64,000 nucleotides of DNA, from positions 34,372 through 98,371 of the forward strand of contig JAAFIR010000018.1 in assembly GCA_013297885.1 (NCBI GenBank), read 5' to 3'. The notes beneath the pieces were generated by a model. It was not told the origin of the DNA. It ran no database searches and saw only the letters and a list, made by a program, of their open reading frames with translations. The DNA comes from Leptospirales bacterium (GTDB lineage: Bacteria > Spirochaetota > Leptospiria > Leptospirales > Leptospiraceae). Shown one piece after another: positions 16,213-24,744 of this stretch (positions within the stretch are counted from its first letter, which is position 1; each line of letters starts with the position of its first letter). Made by a program: the position numbers and the translations under genes.

Positions 16213-16309
16213 GCGAAACGGGATTGTAGCGTTTCATAAACACAAGCTTTTTTTCTTGTGGTTATGAAGTAGCGAAAAGCCCGGTTTTTGCGGTAGCAAA
16301 AATTCGCCC
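16213..16309 (+). repeat. Three-stem repeat element, copy G (compact)
   Basis: P1 GCGAA at 16213 pairs with TTCGC at 16303-16307. P2 GGGATT/AAGCCC has the A.G mismatch. P3 has arms TTTCATAA/TTATGAAG and CACAAG/CTTGTG. P4 is minimal (TTTTTGC, GGTA, GCAAAAA). It abuts the end of nirD, whose stop codon begins 4 bases later on the opposite strand. Confidence 0.85.
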
Positions 16310-16312
16310 AAA

Positions 16313-16666
16313 CTATTCCAACAAATTTGTTTCAGAAATAATATGAACAAAATCATTTTCTAAAACTACTTCGTATAATTTTATTTTTAGTTCATCACCA
16401 CTGAGACAAGTTCCATCAATAAGTGAAAAGTTTTTTTTGTGCATTGGGCAAGCGATTTTTGGTTCGCCATTTTTGTCCCCGGTGAGTCCTCTTGAAATTA
16501 CCATGTCTCCAGTATGAGGACATGAATTGTCGCATGCGTACCATTTGCCGTCATTAAATTGAAAAATTGCAATTTGGTGATTTCCAATTTTAGCACATGA
16601 ACCTCCATCAAGTGGAAAATCTTTGATGGGGGCAATTTTGTATTTGAATTTTGTTTCTGTACTCAT
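16313..16666 (-). CDS. nirD: Nitrite reductase small subunit (Rieske-type)
   Basis: 117 residues. The Rieske [2Fe-2S] ligands are visible as CDNSCPHTGD (about 45-54) and CPMHKKNFSL (about 73-82), giving the C-x-H ... C-x-x-H set expected for NirD: C-P-H and C-P-M-H. It is the small subunit of assimilatory NAD(P)H-nitrite reductase. Its ATG overlaps the nirB stop by one base (TAATG), so the two are translationally coupled. Confidence 0.93.
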   Translation of the reverse strand: MSTETKFKYKIAPIKDFPLDGGSCAKIGNHQIAIFQFNDGKWYACDNSCPHTGDMVISRGLTGDKNGEPKIACPMHKKNFSLIDGTCLSGDELKIKLYEVVLENDFVHIISETNLLE

Positions 16667-19191
16667 TATTTTGTCTCTGCTAATTCTTTAATAACCCAAT
16701 CTTTGGGTCTAATTTGGTGACGCTCTTCTATAAATTCAACAGTTGGGTCTACTGATGGATCATTGATAAAATGTTTAAATCTTTTTTGTTGTTCTTTTGA
16801 ATCTACAACTTCTTTCCATTCACAATGATAGGTGCCTATAAGAGCATTCATCTCTGCATCTAATTGTTTATTAATTCCAAGTCGGTCATGAATAATAACT
16901 TCTTTTAAATATTCAATTCCACCTTCTAGTTGTTCTAACCAAACTGAAGTTCTCATTAACTTATCAGCTGTGCGAATATAGAACATTAAAAATCTATCTA
17001 TGTATTTGATACAAGTTTCATCATCTAAATCTTCTGCAAATAAAATTGCATGTTTTGGATTTACCCCACCGTTTCCACCCAAATACAAATTCCAACCTTT
17101 TTCAGTTGCGATGATTCCAAAATCTTTTCCTCTTGCTTCAGCACATTCACGAATACAACCAGACACAGCAGATTTTAATTTATGCGGAGAGCGAAGACCT
17201 TTATAACGCTCTTCAACTTTAATTGCAAATGATGTACTATCTTGTACACCATAACGACACCAAGTAGAGCCAACACAACTTTTTACTGTTCTTAATGCTT
17301 TTGCATAAGCATGTCCACTTTCAAAACCAGCATCAACTAACTCTTTCCAAATTAAAGGTAGATCATCTAGTCTTGCACCAAGCAAATCAATTCTTTGTCC
17401 ACCTGTGATCTTGCAGTATAGATTATACTTTTTGGCAACATTCCCAATTGCTAGAAGTTTGTCGGGAGTAATTTCACCACCTGGAATTCTTGGAATTACA
17501 GAATAAGTTCCACCGCGTTGGATGTTTGCTAAATATTTATCATTTGTGTCTTGGATTTCACGATGTTTCACCTGAACAGGTTCATTCCATAAACTAGAAA
17601 ACATTGCTGCAACTGCTGGTTTACAAATTTCACAACCATGTCCTTTGCCAGAATCTTTAATTACATCTTCAAAAGTTTTTAACTCTTTTACTTTTACAAT
17701 TTGAAATAATTCTTGTCTTGTAAAAGAAAAATGTTCACATAAATATTCTTTAACAACAATTCCTTGTTTTTTTAATTCTGATTTTAATATCGAACCAACT
17801 TGAGGTAAACAACCACCACAACCAGTTCCAGCATTGGAGCAAACTTTTATTGTTTGAACATCTTTACAATTTTTTTCAATAATTGTTTTTACAATATCAC
17901 CTTTTGAAACATTATTACAAGAACAAATTTTTGTTTCATCAGGAAGTGAATCAGCAGAAATGAGATTCTCTGCGGATACAGAACCAACAATTAAAGTTTC
18001 TGGTTCAGATGGTAATTCAATTTGGTTTAAGTAAAGTGTTACAAGGTTACCATAAGCAGAAGTATCCCCAACCAAAATACCACCTAACAGCTTTTTGCCG
18101 TCAAGTGATAATGCAATTTTTTTATAAACACCTGTTCTTGGATTTTTAAATACAATTGGCAAATGTTCTTTTTCGCCAATTGAATCTCCAAAACTTGCAA
18201 CATCCACTCCAGCTAATTTGAGTTTGGTGGATAAATCAGATCCAGTGTAAACTTTTGGTTTTTTAAATGAAGTACATAAATTGTAGGCTAAGTTTTCTGC
18301 CATTTCATAACCGGGTGCAACCAGTCCATAAATAAATTCATTATGTAAAGCAACTTCACCAATTGCATATATTCCATAATAATTTGTTTCTAAATTATCG
18401 TTTACTACAATTCCACCTCTTACACCAACTTCGATGCCAGCAGTTTTTGCAAGTTCATCTCTTGGTCTAATTCCAGCAGAGATGACAAGCATTTCAGTGT
18501 TATGAATTTCTCCGTCTTGAAATTCCATTCCTGTAATTTTTTTATCACCTAAAATTTTTGTAGTAGATTTTCCCAAATGAATTTTGATCCCAAGGTTTTC
18601 TAATTGCCCTTGCAAAATATTTGAAGCACCTTCATCAAGCTGACGTGGTAATAATCTTTTTGAAAATTCTACAACATGAGCTTCTTTGTTCATGTTAAGA
18701 ACTGCACCAGCTGCTTCTAGTCCAAGAAGTCCTCCGCCAAGAACGGTAGCGTTTTTTACTTTCATGGAATATTTAATTATACTTTCTAAATCTTCAATAG
18801 TTCGATAAACAAAAATTCCTTCTTTTTCAAGACCTTCGATAGTTGGAACAAATGCAGAAGAGCCAGTTGCAAAAACTAATTCTTGAAATTCTATTTCTTG
18901 GCTTTTGCTTGTGAGAACAGTTTTTTTTGCAGGATCAACTTTGATAACAGATTCATTTAAATACAATTGAATTTGGTTTGCTCTGTACCAATCTTCTTTA
19001 CAAAGATACAACGAGTCTGCAGATTTTTTTTCAAAAAATTCTGATAAATGCACACGGTCATAAGCTCTTCTTGGCTCTTCACCAAATACAATTAAGTTGT
19101 ATGAATTTAAACCACCAAACTCCAAAATCTTTTCACAGAATCTGTGCCCAACCATTCCATTTCCAATTACTATTAGGTTTCTCTTGTTCAT
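16666..19191 (-). CDS. nirB: Nitrite reductase (NAD(P)H) large subunit
   Basis: 841 residues; reduces nitrite to ammonium in the cytosol. Order of domains: FAD/NAD(P) oxidoreductase (VIGNGMVGHRF at 5-15; ATVLGGGLLGLEAAG about 148-162; YAIGEVALH about 275); BFD-like [2Fe-2S] with CSCNNVSKG ... CSNAGTGCGGC (about 423-464); a second Cys pair GHGCEICKP; then the ferredoxin-reductase-like repeat and the siroheme/[4Fe-4S] site, with GSTWCRYGV and SGCIRECAEARG (about 636-695). All cofactor ligands look intact. First gene of the nirBD operon; a palindrome lies 62 bases upstream. Confidence 0.97.
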   Translation of the reverse strand: MNKRNLIVIGNGMVGHRFCEKILEFGGLNSYNLIVFGEEPRRAYDRVHLSEFFEKKSADSLYLCKEDWYRANQIQLYLNESVIKVDPAKKTVLTSKSQEIEFQELVFATGSSAFVPTIEGLEKEGIFVYRTIEDLESIIKYSMKVKNATVLGGGLLGLEAAGAVLNMNKEAHVVEFSKRLLPRQLDEGASNILQGQLENLGIKIHLGKSTTKILGDKKITGMEFQDGEIHNTEMLVISAGIRPRDELAKTAGIEVGVRGGIVVNDNLETNYYGIYAIGEVALHNEFIYGLVAPGYEMAENLAYNLCTSFKKPKVYTGSDLSTKLKLAGVDVASFGDSIGEKEHLPIVFKNPRTGVYKKIALSLDGKKLLGGILVGDTSAYGNLVTLYLNQIELPSEPETLIVGSVSAENLISADSLPDETKICSCNNVSKGDIVKTIIEKNCKDVQTIKVCSNAGTGCGGCLPQVGSILKSELKKQGIVVKEYLCEHFSFTRQELFQIVKVKELKTFEDVIKDSGKGHGCEICKPAVAAMFSSLWNEPVQVKHREIQDTNDKYLANIQRGGTYSVIPRIPGGEITPDKLLAIGNVAKKYNLYCKITGGQRIDLLGARLDDLPLIWKELVDAGFESGHAYAKALRTVKSCVGSTWCRYGVQDSTSFAIKVEERYKGLRSPHKLKSAVSGCIRECAEARGKDFGIIATEKGWNLYLGGNGGVNPKHAILFAEDLDDETCIKYIDRFLMFYIRTADKLMRTSVWLEQLEGGIEYLKEVIIHDRLGINKQLDAEMNALIGTYHCEWKEVVDSKEQQKRFKHFINDPSVDPTVEFIEERHQIRPKDWVIKELAETK

Positions 19192-19252
19192 TTTTTTTTA
19201 CACTACCTTATCCAATAAAAGCAAAAACTATGCCTTATTTTATAGTCATTTA

Positions 19253-19274
19253 TCGATTAATAGTAGTTAATCGA
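19253..19274 (-). promoter_or_regulatory. Palindrome upstream of nirBD, candidate operator
   Basis: Perfect 8-base arms TCGATTAA and TTAATCGA are separated by TAGTAG. On the minus strand it sits just upstream of a TATAAAAT-like -10 sequence (about 19238-19245), overlapping where a -35 element would be. A binding site for a nitrate or nitrogen regulator is plausible. No copy of the same palindrome is visible in the narK-nitrate reductase intergenic region. Confidence 0.45.
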
Positions 19275-19486
19275 CTCAATATAATTATTCTAAAAAAAAG
19301 TATAATTCTATTTAAGCCCTTAAAGGAAAGTAAAATTTATATTAAAAAATTGAAAAATTTTTCGTTTTGATATATCAGAATTTTTTTTAAAAACCATTCA
19401 TCCTTTCTTAACAGGCTTTTTTGAATATTTAGACAAAAACTACTCTAGAAAGAGACTTTGGTTTTACGAAGATATATCTCCTATCC

Positions 19487-20626
19487 TCATTTCTTAAAAA
19501 CAACACAACGATTACTGTTTGTGCCTTTTTCATTATTATCAGCACCCCAACAATTGGACAGTTTTGTAAATTTTTGTGTGTTGATAAATGTGGTTTCGTA
19601 TCTAAGTCCAGTGTTATTAGAAGCCTTAACAACAAATTCATCAAGTGGAATTATTTTTTTTCCTTGTGTAACTTCACCAACTTCAATTACAGCATAAGAA
19701 CCTTTTTTTAAAATACGATAAAATTCTTTAAGAGATAAATGAATAAAATTAGACCAATCAGAAACAGATGGTAAAATTGTAATATCTTGTTTTTCATTAA
19801 TTCCCAAAAACCACATTCTTAACCAATTATCTTTTAAATAATCAACTTTATCTAAAAATGGAGGTGAAGTAATTAACAAATCACAACTTGCACTTGTAAT
19901 AGATTTTAAATTGCGACTGTCTTCGTTTGTAAATAAATTCTTCTTTGAAAATTCATGAAAGAATGGTGGAAGAGAATCTTTTAAACTTCTTCTAGCTTTA
20001 CTTAAAATTCTTGATTTAATTTCTTTGTATTCTGGTTTTTGATTTCGTTTTAAATTATTTCTATTTTGTGATTCAGGTGTAATGGAAATTTGAGGAAAAG
20101 TATATACAGAAAAAAATCCATCTGAATGACCATGAAGTCTAGAAAGTGCAGTTAAACCTATATAATTTAAAACTGGATTATTTTCTTTTTTAATTATTTT
20201 TTTTAAATTTAAAATTTCTTTTAGAGTATCTTTATGATAAAAAGGTGATAGATTTTTTTCATCCCAATCATTTATTTGAACTTTATCTGTTAAATCTATT
20301 TTACTAAGTTCTAATTCCATTTCTTTAATAGTTGGAATATACTGGTTTGCTTTTGCGATGAATAATGAAAGAGGATTTATATCATTATGTATAGCTTTAT
20401 GACCTAAGATATTTGCTTCAAGAGCTGTTGTTCCTCTTCCTCCAAATGGATCAAATACAGTCTTGTTTTTCCCGTCTAAGTATTGTTGCATAAAAAATGA
20501 GGGAAGTTCTGGTTTAAAACTAGCTCTATAAGAAACTGCATAATGTAAAGAATGTGATTGTTTTTGTTTAGCAGTCCAAAATTCTTGAACTTGTAGTTTT
20601 TCTTTTGCTTGACTAATTTTAGACAT
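19487..20626 (-). CDS. Orphan DNA methyltransferase (amino-methylase, probably m4C or m6A)
   Basis: 379 residues. The SAM-binding motif I, FDPFGGRGTT (58-67), comes first and the catalytic motif IV, LLITSPPFLDKVDYL (250-264), comes last, with an N-D-I-N-P motif II-like segment at 81-85. The S-P-P-F form of motif IV is more typical of N4-cytosine enzymes than the D-P-P-Y of most N6-adenine enzymes. No restriction endonuclease is adjacent, so it is probably a solitary, regulatory or host-marking methylase. It lies between the two halves of the nitrate assimilation genes. Confidence 0.8.
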   Translation of the reverse strand: MSKISQAKEKLQVQEFWTAKQKQSHSLHYAVSYRASFKPELPSFFMQQYLDGKNKTVFDPFGGRGTTALEANILGHKAIHNDINPLSLFIAKANQYIPTIKEMELELSKIDLTDKVQINDWDEKNLSPFYHKDTLKEILNLKKIIKKENNPVLNYIGLTALSRLHGHSDGFFSVYTFPQISITPESQNRNNLKRNQKPEYKEIKSRILSKARRSLKDSLPPFFHEFSKKNLFTNEDSRNLKSITSASCDLLITSPPFLDKVDYLKDNWLRMWFLGINEKQDITILPSVSDWSNFIHLSLKEFYRILKKGSYAVIEVGEVTQGKKIIPLDEFVVKASNNTGLRYETTFINTQKFTKLSNCWGADNNEKGTNSNRCVVFKK

Positions 20627-20772
20627 CCAGTATAACCCTATATTTAAAATCGGTACGGTGGAAAATTAGAAGGGAAATTTTTTATTTTTGCATTTAAAAT
20701 TCTATTGATTTTATGTAAAAGTAAAGAAAATATAAATAGAGAAAGATTTTTTTCTGGTTAGGTAAGGTAAAA

Positions 20773-22527
20773 ATGTCAGAGTTTGATAAAACAAAAAAAA
20801 ATATTGGTGCAGGAAATATGGATGATCTCCATCGCCAAGAAATGTATAATAAGTTTATTTCAGGTGGTGGAAAGGTCATTAAAGAAAAAGTTGAACAACC
20901 AGACCAAAATAAACCAAAATCAAAATCATCAACAGAATCAAATAAAAGTTCCAGCTCTTCATCAAGTACAAGTGGTGGTAGTAAAAAATTTATTAATCGT
21001 GGTACTGGTGAATATTCTGATGATGATGAAAAATCTACAAAAACTTCCATCACTTCTATTGACTCTGAAATGGGAAGCTTTACTAATAAATTAATTATCA
21101 AATTTAAATGTTGGGCAAATGGTGTAACAAGTTTTGGTAAATCAGATGTCACACCAAAGTTTATGTCAGAATTAAACTTGGAATTAAAACAAGCATTTTT
21201 AGAATTTAAAATTGCAGGTAACGATATTTTATCAACAGGTTTTGGACCTAAAATCACAAAAGAGTTAGATAAATTTTCACCTTTGTATATCGAACTCATT
21301 GGAAGATTTCATAAATTGTATGATTCAGGAGAAATGAATGAATTATTACAAGACTACAATACTAACCCAGATTTGCCAGTGTCTTTAAATAGAATTGCAA
21401 GACCTATTTATTCAATTTTTAAAAAACTATATTACCTTACCACTTATCAAGCTACTTATAGAAAAGGTTTATTAACTGCATATGATATATTGCAAAAATT
21501 AGAACATAAACCGGCTATAATTTATGCTAATAGAAAGAAAAAAGTTAGTTCAGAAATTTCTACAATATTTGATAAACTTTTTGAAAAAATTTATCTTTTG
21601 ATTATTAGAGCTGAAAATAAAAATATTCCAATGATTTCACTTTATATGGAAAATTTACTCGGAGTAATTGATGCTGAAAAACCTGGTAAACGAAAAGCAG
21701 GTGAACTTGTAGAAGAAAGCTCAGAAGAACAAAATGTAGAAAAAGTAGATCAAACTCCAATTGAAGAAGTAAAACCCAAAAAAGAAGATACTGAACTTAC
21801 TTATGGAAGAAAACTTTTATCTCAAGTAAGTGTTGATTTACTTAGAAGGAAATATGACCAAAGAAATGAATTAATTGAAATTCCTGATACTGATAAAGCA
21901 TTATTAGCATATTTATTTTTCAGAGAATTTGATTATGAATATTCATTTGTTTTAACCACAAAAAAAATTATTGTTAAACCTTCGATGAACAATGGAAACA
22001 AAATTGACAACAAACAAAAACTACTTTCTACTTATGAATTAAGTAGAGGTTGTATGGAACAATTTAAAATTTATGTAGATGTATTCAAAGAACAAAATAC
22101 AAATAAAAATAATCCAGGTTCAAATTATATTGAAGCTTCAAAAAAAGCTACAACACTTGAACAAAAAAGAGGACAACAATCTCGTAATGTCAGGATGGTA
22201 ATTAAAGAATATATTGAAAAATCTTTTGATTCGTTTAATATCTTGATTGAAGATATGAAAGGAAAAGCAGAAATTGTTGGAAACATGGATGAAATAATTA
22301 CTTTTGATTCCATCGAATCAAAAAAAAGACTTCATAAAAAAGCAGTAAAACAATGTATTATGGAATCTTTTTGTTATACTTATGCTCTTGCAAATAGATT
22401 AGTTGATGGTGGAGATCTTGCTGGTGGAGTTATAGAATTAAGCCAAGAAGAAATGCTTAGATCATTTGGTAAAGAAACTGCTGTTACTGAAGATACAAAT
22501 CTTGGTGACGACACTTCAATGGCTTAA
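20773..22527 (+). CDS. Large hypothetical protein with Ser-rich linker
   Basis: 584 residues, no signal peptide and no membrane segment. N-terminal 45 residues are basic and Gly-containing; residues about 46-100 are low-complexity, with a Ser run (NKSSSSSSSTSGGSKK) and an acidic patch (YSDDDEKST). Residues about 105-300 and 345-565 are helical, with many Lys, Tyr and Phe, separated by a charged linker (VEESSEEQNVEKVDQTP). The C-terminus is acidic. I do not recognise the family, though it looks like a conserved spirochaetal cytosolic protein. It is followed 3 bases later by the degenerate nitrilase-like gene, suggesting joint expression. Confidence 0.7.
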   Translation: MSEFDKTKKNIGAGNMDDLHRQEMYNKFISGGGKVIKEKVEQPDQNKPKSKSSTESNKSSSSSSSTSGGSKKFINRGTGEYSDDDEKSTKTSITSIDSEMGSFTNKLIIKFKCWANGVTSFGKSDVTPKFMSELNLELKQAFLEFKIAGNDILSTGFGPKITKELDKFSPLYIELIGRFHKLYDSGEMNELLQDYNTNPDLPVSLNRIARPIYSIFKKLYYLTTYQATYRKGLLTAYDILQKLEHKPAIIYANRKKKVSSEISTIFDKLFEKIYLLIIRAENKNIPMISLYMENLLGVIDAEKPGKRKAGELVEESSEEQNVEKVDQTPIEEVKPKKEDTELTYGRKLLSQVSVDLLRRKYDQRNELIEIPDTDKALLAYLFFREFDYEYSFVLTTKKIIVKPSMNNGNKIDNKQKLLSTYELSRGCMEQFKIYVDVFKEQNTNKNNPGSNYIEASKKATTLEQKRGQQSRNVRMVIKEYIEKSFDSFNILIEDMKGKAEIVGNMDEIITFDSIESKKRLHKKAVKQCIMESFCYTYALANRLVDGGDLAGGVIELSQEEMLRSFGKETAVTEDTNLGDDTSMA

Positions 22528-22530
22528 TAA

Positions 22531-23262
22531 ATGAATCATTTTAAAATTACTTTATTACAAAAAAATTTAAACACTGAAATTTCGAAGGATTTAAAACAAA
22601 AAATTATTTCTCAAAAGTCTGATTTTTTAATTCTATCATCACCATTTGGAATTTCTGAGTCTTCAAAACCAAAAGACATTGTTCAAAATTCAAAACAGAA
22701 TGTTGATAAACTTTTAGAAATTTCAGAATATTACAAAGGTGTAATTATTGGTGGAGGAATGTTACGATCTGAAAATGGAAAAATTTTTCAATCTTGTCCA
22801 CTAGTCCAAGACATTCAATTGATTGATTGGTATGATGCAAAATCTCCCGAAAAAATTCATGATTTGAAATTAGATAAATCTTTAGGAGATTCAATTTATA
22901 TTTTAGGGAAAATTCGATTTGGTTTATGTATTGGAGAAGAGTCCAGTGATGAAAAATTACTTTCTCATTTTCAAAAAGAAAAAATTGAACTAATTTTTAA
23001 TCCTTTTTTTCAACCAAAAAACGAAGACTCTGAATACCTATCAGAACAAGATAAATATGCAAATCTTTCAGCAAAATACAGTCTCAATATTGTAAAAGTA
23101 AATCCAGTTGGCTCTTATCAAACAAAAGAATTATCAGGAAGAAGTTTTCATTCAGGACCTTCTGGTATTAAATGGAAAGTTGCAGCATCAGAAAAAAATT
23201 TAGAGATTATTAAAACATTAAGTTTAACATTAGTTGATTCAATTTTATCTTTTAAATCATAG
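22531..23262 (+). CDS. Nitrilase-superfamily-like protein with altered active site
   Basis: 243 residues. The overall pattern follows carbon-nitrogen hydrolases: DFLILSSPFGI where D-x-x-x-x-P-E would be, GVIIGGGML like the usual I-x-G middle strand, PEKIHDL near the expected Lys site, and RFGLCIGEE (Cys133) where G-x-x-I-C-x-D normally occurs. The catalytic Glu appears replaced (S-P-F instead of P-E), and Cys is shifted by one or two residues. It may therefore be a non-enzymatic family member or have a changed reaction. Probably co-transcribed with the preceding 584-residue protein. Confidence 0.6.
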   Translation: MNHFKITLLQKNLNTEISKDLKQKIISQKSDFLILSSPFGISESSKPKDIVQNSKQNVDKLLEISEYYKGVIIGGGMLRSENGKIFQSCPLVQDIQLIDWYDAKSPEKIHDLKLDKSLGDSIYILGKIRFGLCIGEESSDEKLLSHFQKEKIELIFNPFFQPKNEDSEYLSEQDKYANLSAKYSLNIVKVNPVGSYQTKELSGRSFHSGPSGIKWKVAASEKNLEIIKTLSLTLVDSILSFKS

Positions 23263-23383
23263 GCTTCTTAAAAAATTTCTTATTTATAAAATTTGTTCGA
23301 TGTCTCTGTCTGGGATTTCAAAAGTATAAAGATTCAGAATTTTGAAGAATGGAACTCCCAGAACTATGTATCAGTAACTAGAT

Positions 23384-24334
23384 TTATTTTTTAAAAAACT
23401 TATATATTCTATAAATGATATAAATTCCAATTATAAAAATGGATAGATATACAATTCCATAAGCGATGCTAAATATAAAATTTACAGCAGAAACAAATGC
23501 GTTATAAAAATTTGGAATTTGAAAACTATCGTTTAATTCTTTTCCTTGAAAATTGATGGAAACTTTTGCCCAAGAAATTCTATCTTTTACTTTCCAAGTT
23601 TCAAGTTTTGCTTTGTCCAAATTATCTTCCGATAAAGCGAGTAAATCTTCTCTGTCTTTCCAATTTTTTACTTGTGCTGAACCCTCAGTTGCCGCAGAGC
23701 TTCTTCTTTTGGAACGGGAATTTTCTCGCTCAGTTTTGATTTTTTGTTCTTCAAAATATTCTGTCAAATCTTCGGTGCTTACATTTTCAGTTTCAATTTT
23801 TCCTAGTTTAGAAATTTCTAAAAGAGTTTCATAAAGTTTTCCAACAGGTGTTAAAACTTCAACTTGATAAGTTTCAAAATCGTTAAAGCTAGTTCCAGAA
23901 TATTTTAAAATAGAATTTGGTTTTAATACTTGTAAAAATTTTTCTCTAGTCTCAAGTGCATTTTTTACTTTCACTAGTAAATTTACTTTGTATTCAATTT
24001 GGCGAAGTTTGGATGATTCTGAAATAATGTCTAGTGGTTTGATTGGTGGTGTTTTTTTTGGGCTGAAATCAATATCTTCATATCCTGGTGGTGGTGTTGA
24101 AGTAATATCAGCAGATTTTTCACTTATATTTTTATTTGAAGTTTTTAAAGCATATCCATCAACTAACTCTGATTCATCAGAATCTTTCTCAGCTGCCTTT
24201 TTATAATTAAACGATTTTTCTTCTTGTTTTGGTGCTTCTTTTTTGGAACAAAAAATTGAGAATAATAAAATGAGGATTAAAAATAATTTTGTAAAATTAA
24301 AATGAATTGCAGTATTAATAAATTTGATTTTCAT
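23384..24334 (-). CDS. DUF4349-type membrane-anchored lipoprotein
   Basis: 316 residues. Signal with lipobox KLFLILILLFSIFC (Cys about 29), a polar linker rich in Lys, Glu, Ser and Pro (about 30-108), then a DUF4349-like region: IEYKVNLLVKVKNALETREK, FNDFETYQVEVLTPVGKLYE, LGKIETENVSTEDLTEYF, a helical stretch, and DRISWAKVSINFQGKEL. The C-terminus holds a membrane segment (AIVYLSIFIIGIYIIYRIY-like) and a basic tail. DUF4349 proteins have no firm function. The lipid anchor plus C-terminal membrane helix suggests an inner-membrane envelope protein. Confidence 0.75.
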   Translation of the reverse strand: MKIKFINTAIHFNFTKLFLILILLFSIFCSKKEAPKQEEKSFNYKKAAEKDSDESELVDGYALKTSNKNISEKSADITSTPPPGYEDIDFSPKKTPPIKPLDIISESSKLRQIEYKVNLLVKVKNALETREKFLQVLKPNSILKYSGTSFNDFETYQVEVLTPVGKLYETLLEISKLGKIETENVSTEDLTEYFEEQKIKTERENSRSKRRSSAATEGSAQVKNWKDREDLLALSEDNLDKAKLETWKVKDRISWAKVSINFQGKELNDSFQIPNFYNAFVSAVNFIFSIAYGIVYLSIFIIGIYIIYRIYKFFKK

Positions 24335-24511
24335 AAATAATTTTTTTTTTGAATGGTTAGAATTACAAGTAGAAATTATTTTTTTTAAGTTTAAAAAATT
24401 TCAAAAACTCTTTGTAAATAAAAATTTTTAAAAACTAAGTTTGTTTTTTTTTATGATACTTTTAACAGAAAAAAAGTTTATTCTTTTTTGATAAAGTTTT
24501 TATATTACTAA

Positions 24512-24679
24512 GCGAAAAGGATCGAAATGTTATCAAAAAATTGCAAATGCAATTTTTTGATAGAAATTGAGAGCCTGATTTTTTCTCACTTTTATTAAAA
24601 TGAATTAACTATTTAATAACTGCTTCATAGTTAACAGTTCGCTAATCGATTCCAGCGATCAGTGAGAAAAAACTCGCCC
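24512..24679 (+). repeat. Three-stem repeat element, copy H (second subtype)
   Basis: P1 GCGAA/CTCGC (four of five pairs). P2 AGGATC/GAGCCT, keeping the A.G mismatch while two flanking pairs are changed on both sides. P3 is ATCAAAAAATTGC/GCAATTTTTTGAT. P4 is long, with outer arms TTTTTTCTCACT/AGTGAGAAAAAA. It occupies most of the gap between the DUF4349 gene and narK; the rest (24335-24511) is plain AT-rich DNA. Confidence 0.8.
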
Positions 24680-24744
24680 TCAACGTTTATAATCTAGTCT
24701 TTAAAATTAACTAAACAATTTTAAAACAGAAAAGAAAAAATTAA

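Noticed and set aside
19253..19274. FNR/CRP-type site upstream of nirB
   Set aside because: The half-sites and the 6-base spacer do not fit TTGAT-N4-ATCAA or TGTGA-N6-TCACA, so only an unspecified palindromic operator is reported.
20694..21299. A 201-residue minus-strand frame
   Set aside because: It is antisense to the first part of the 584-residue protein, which has the better start and continuous extent; the antisense product is composed mostly of Ser, Phe and Leu.
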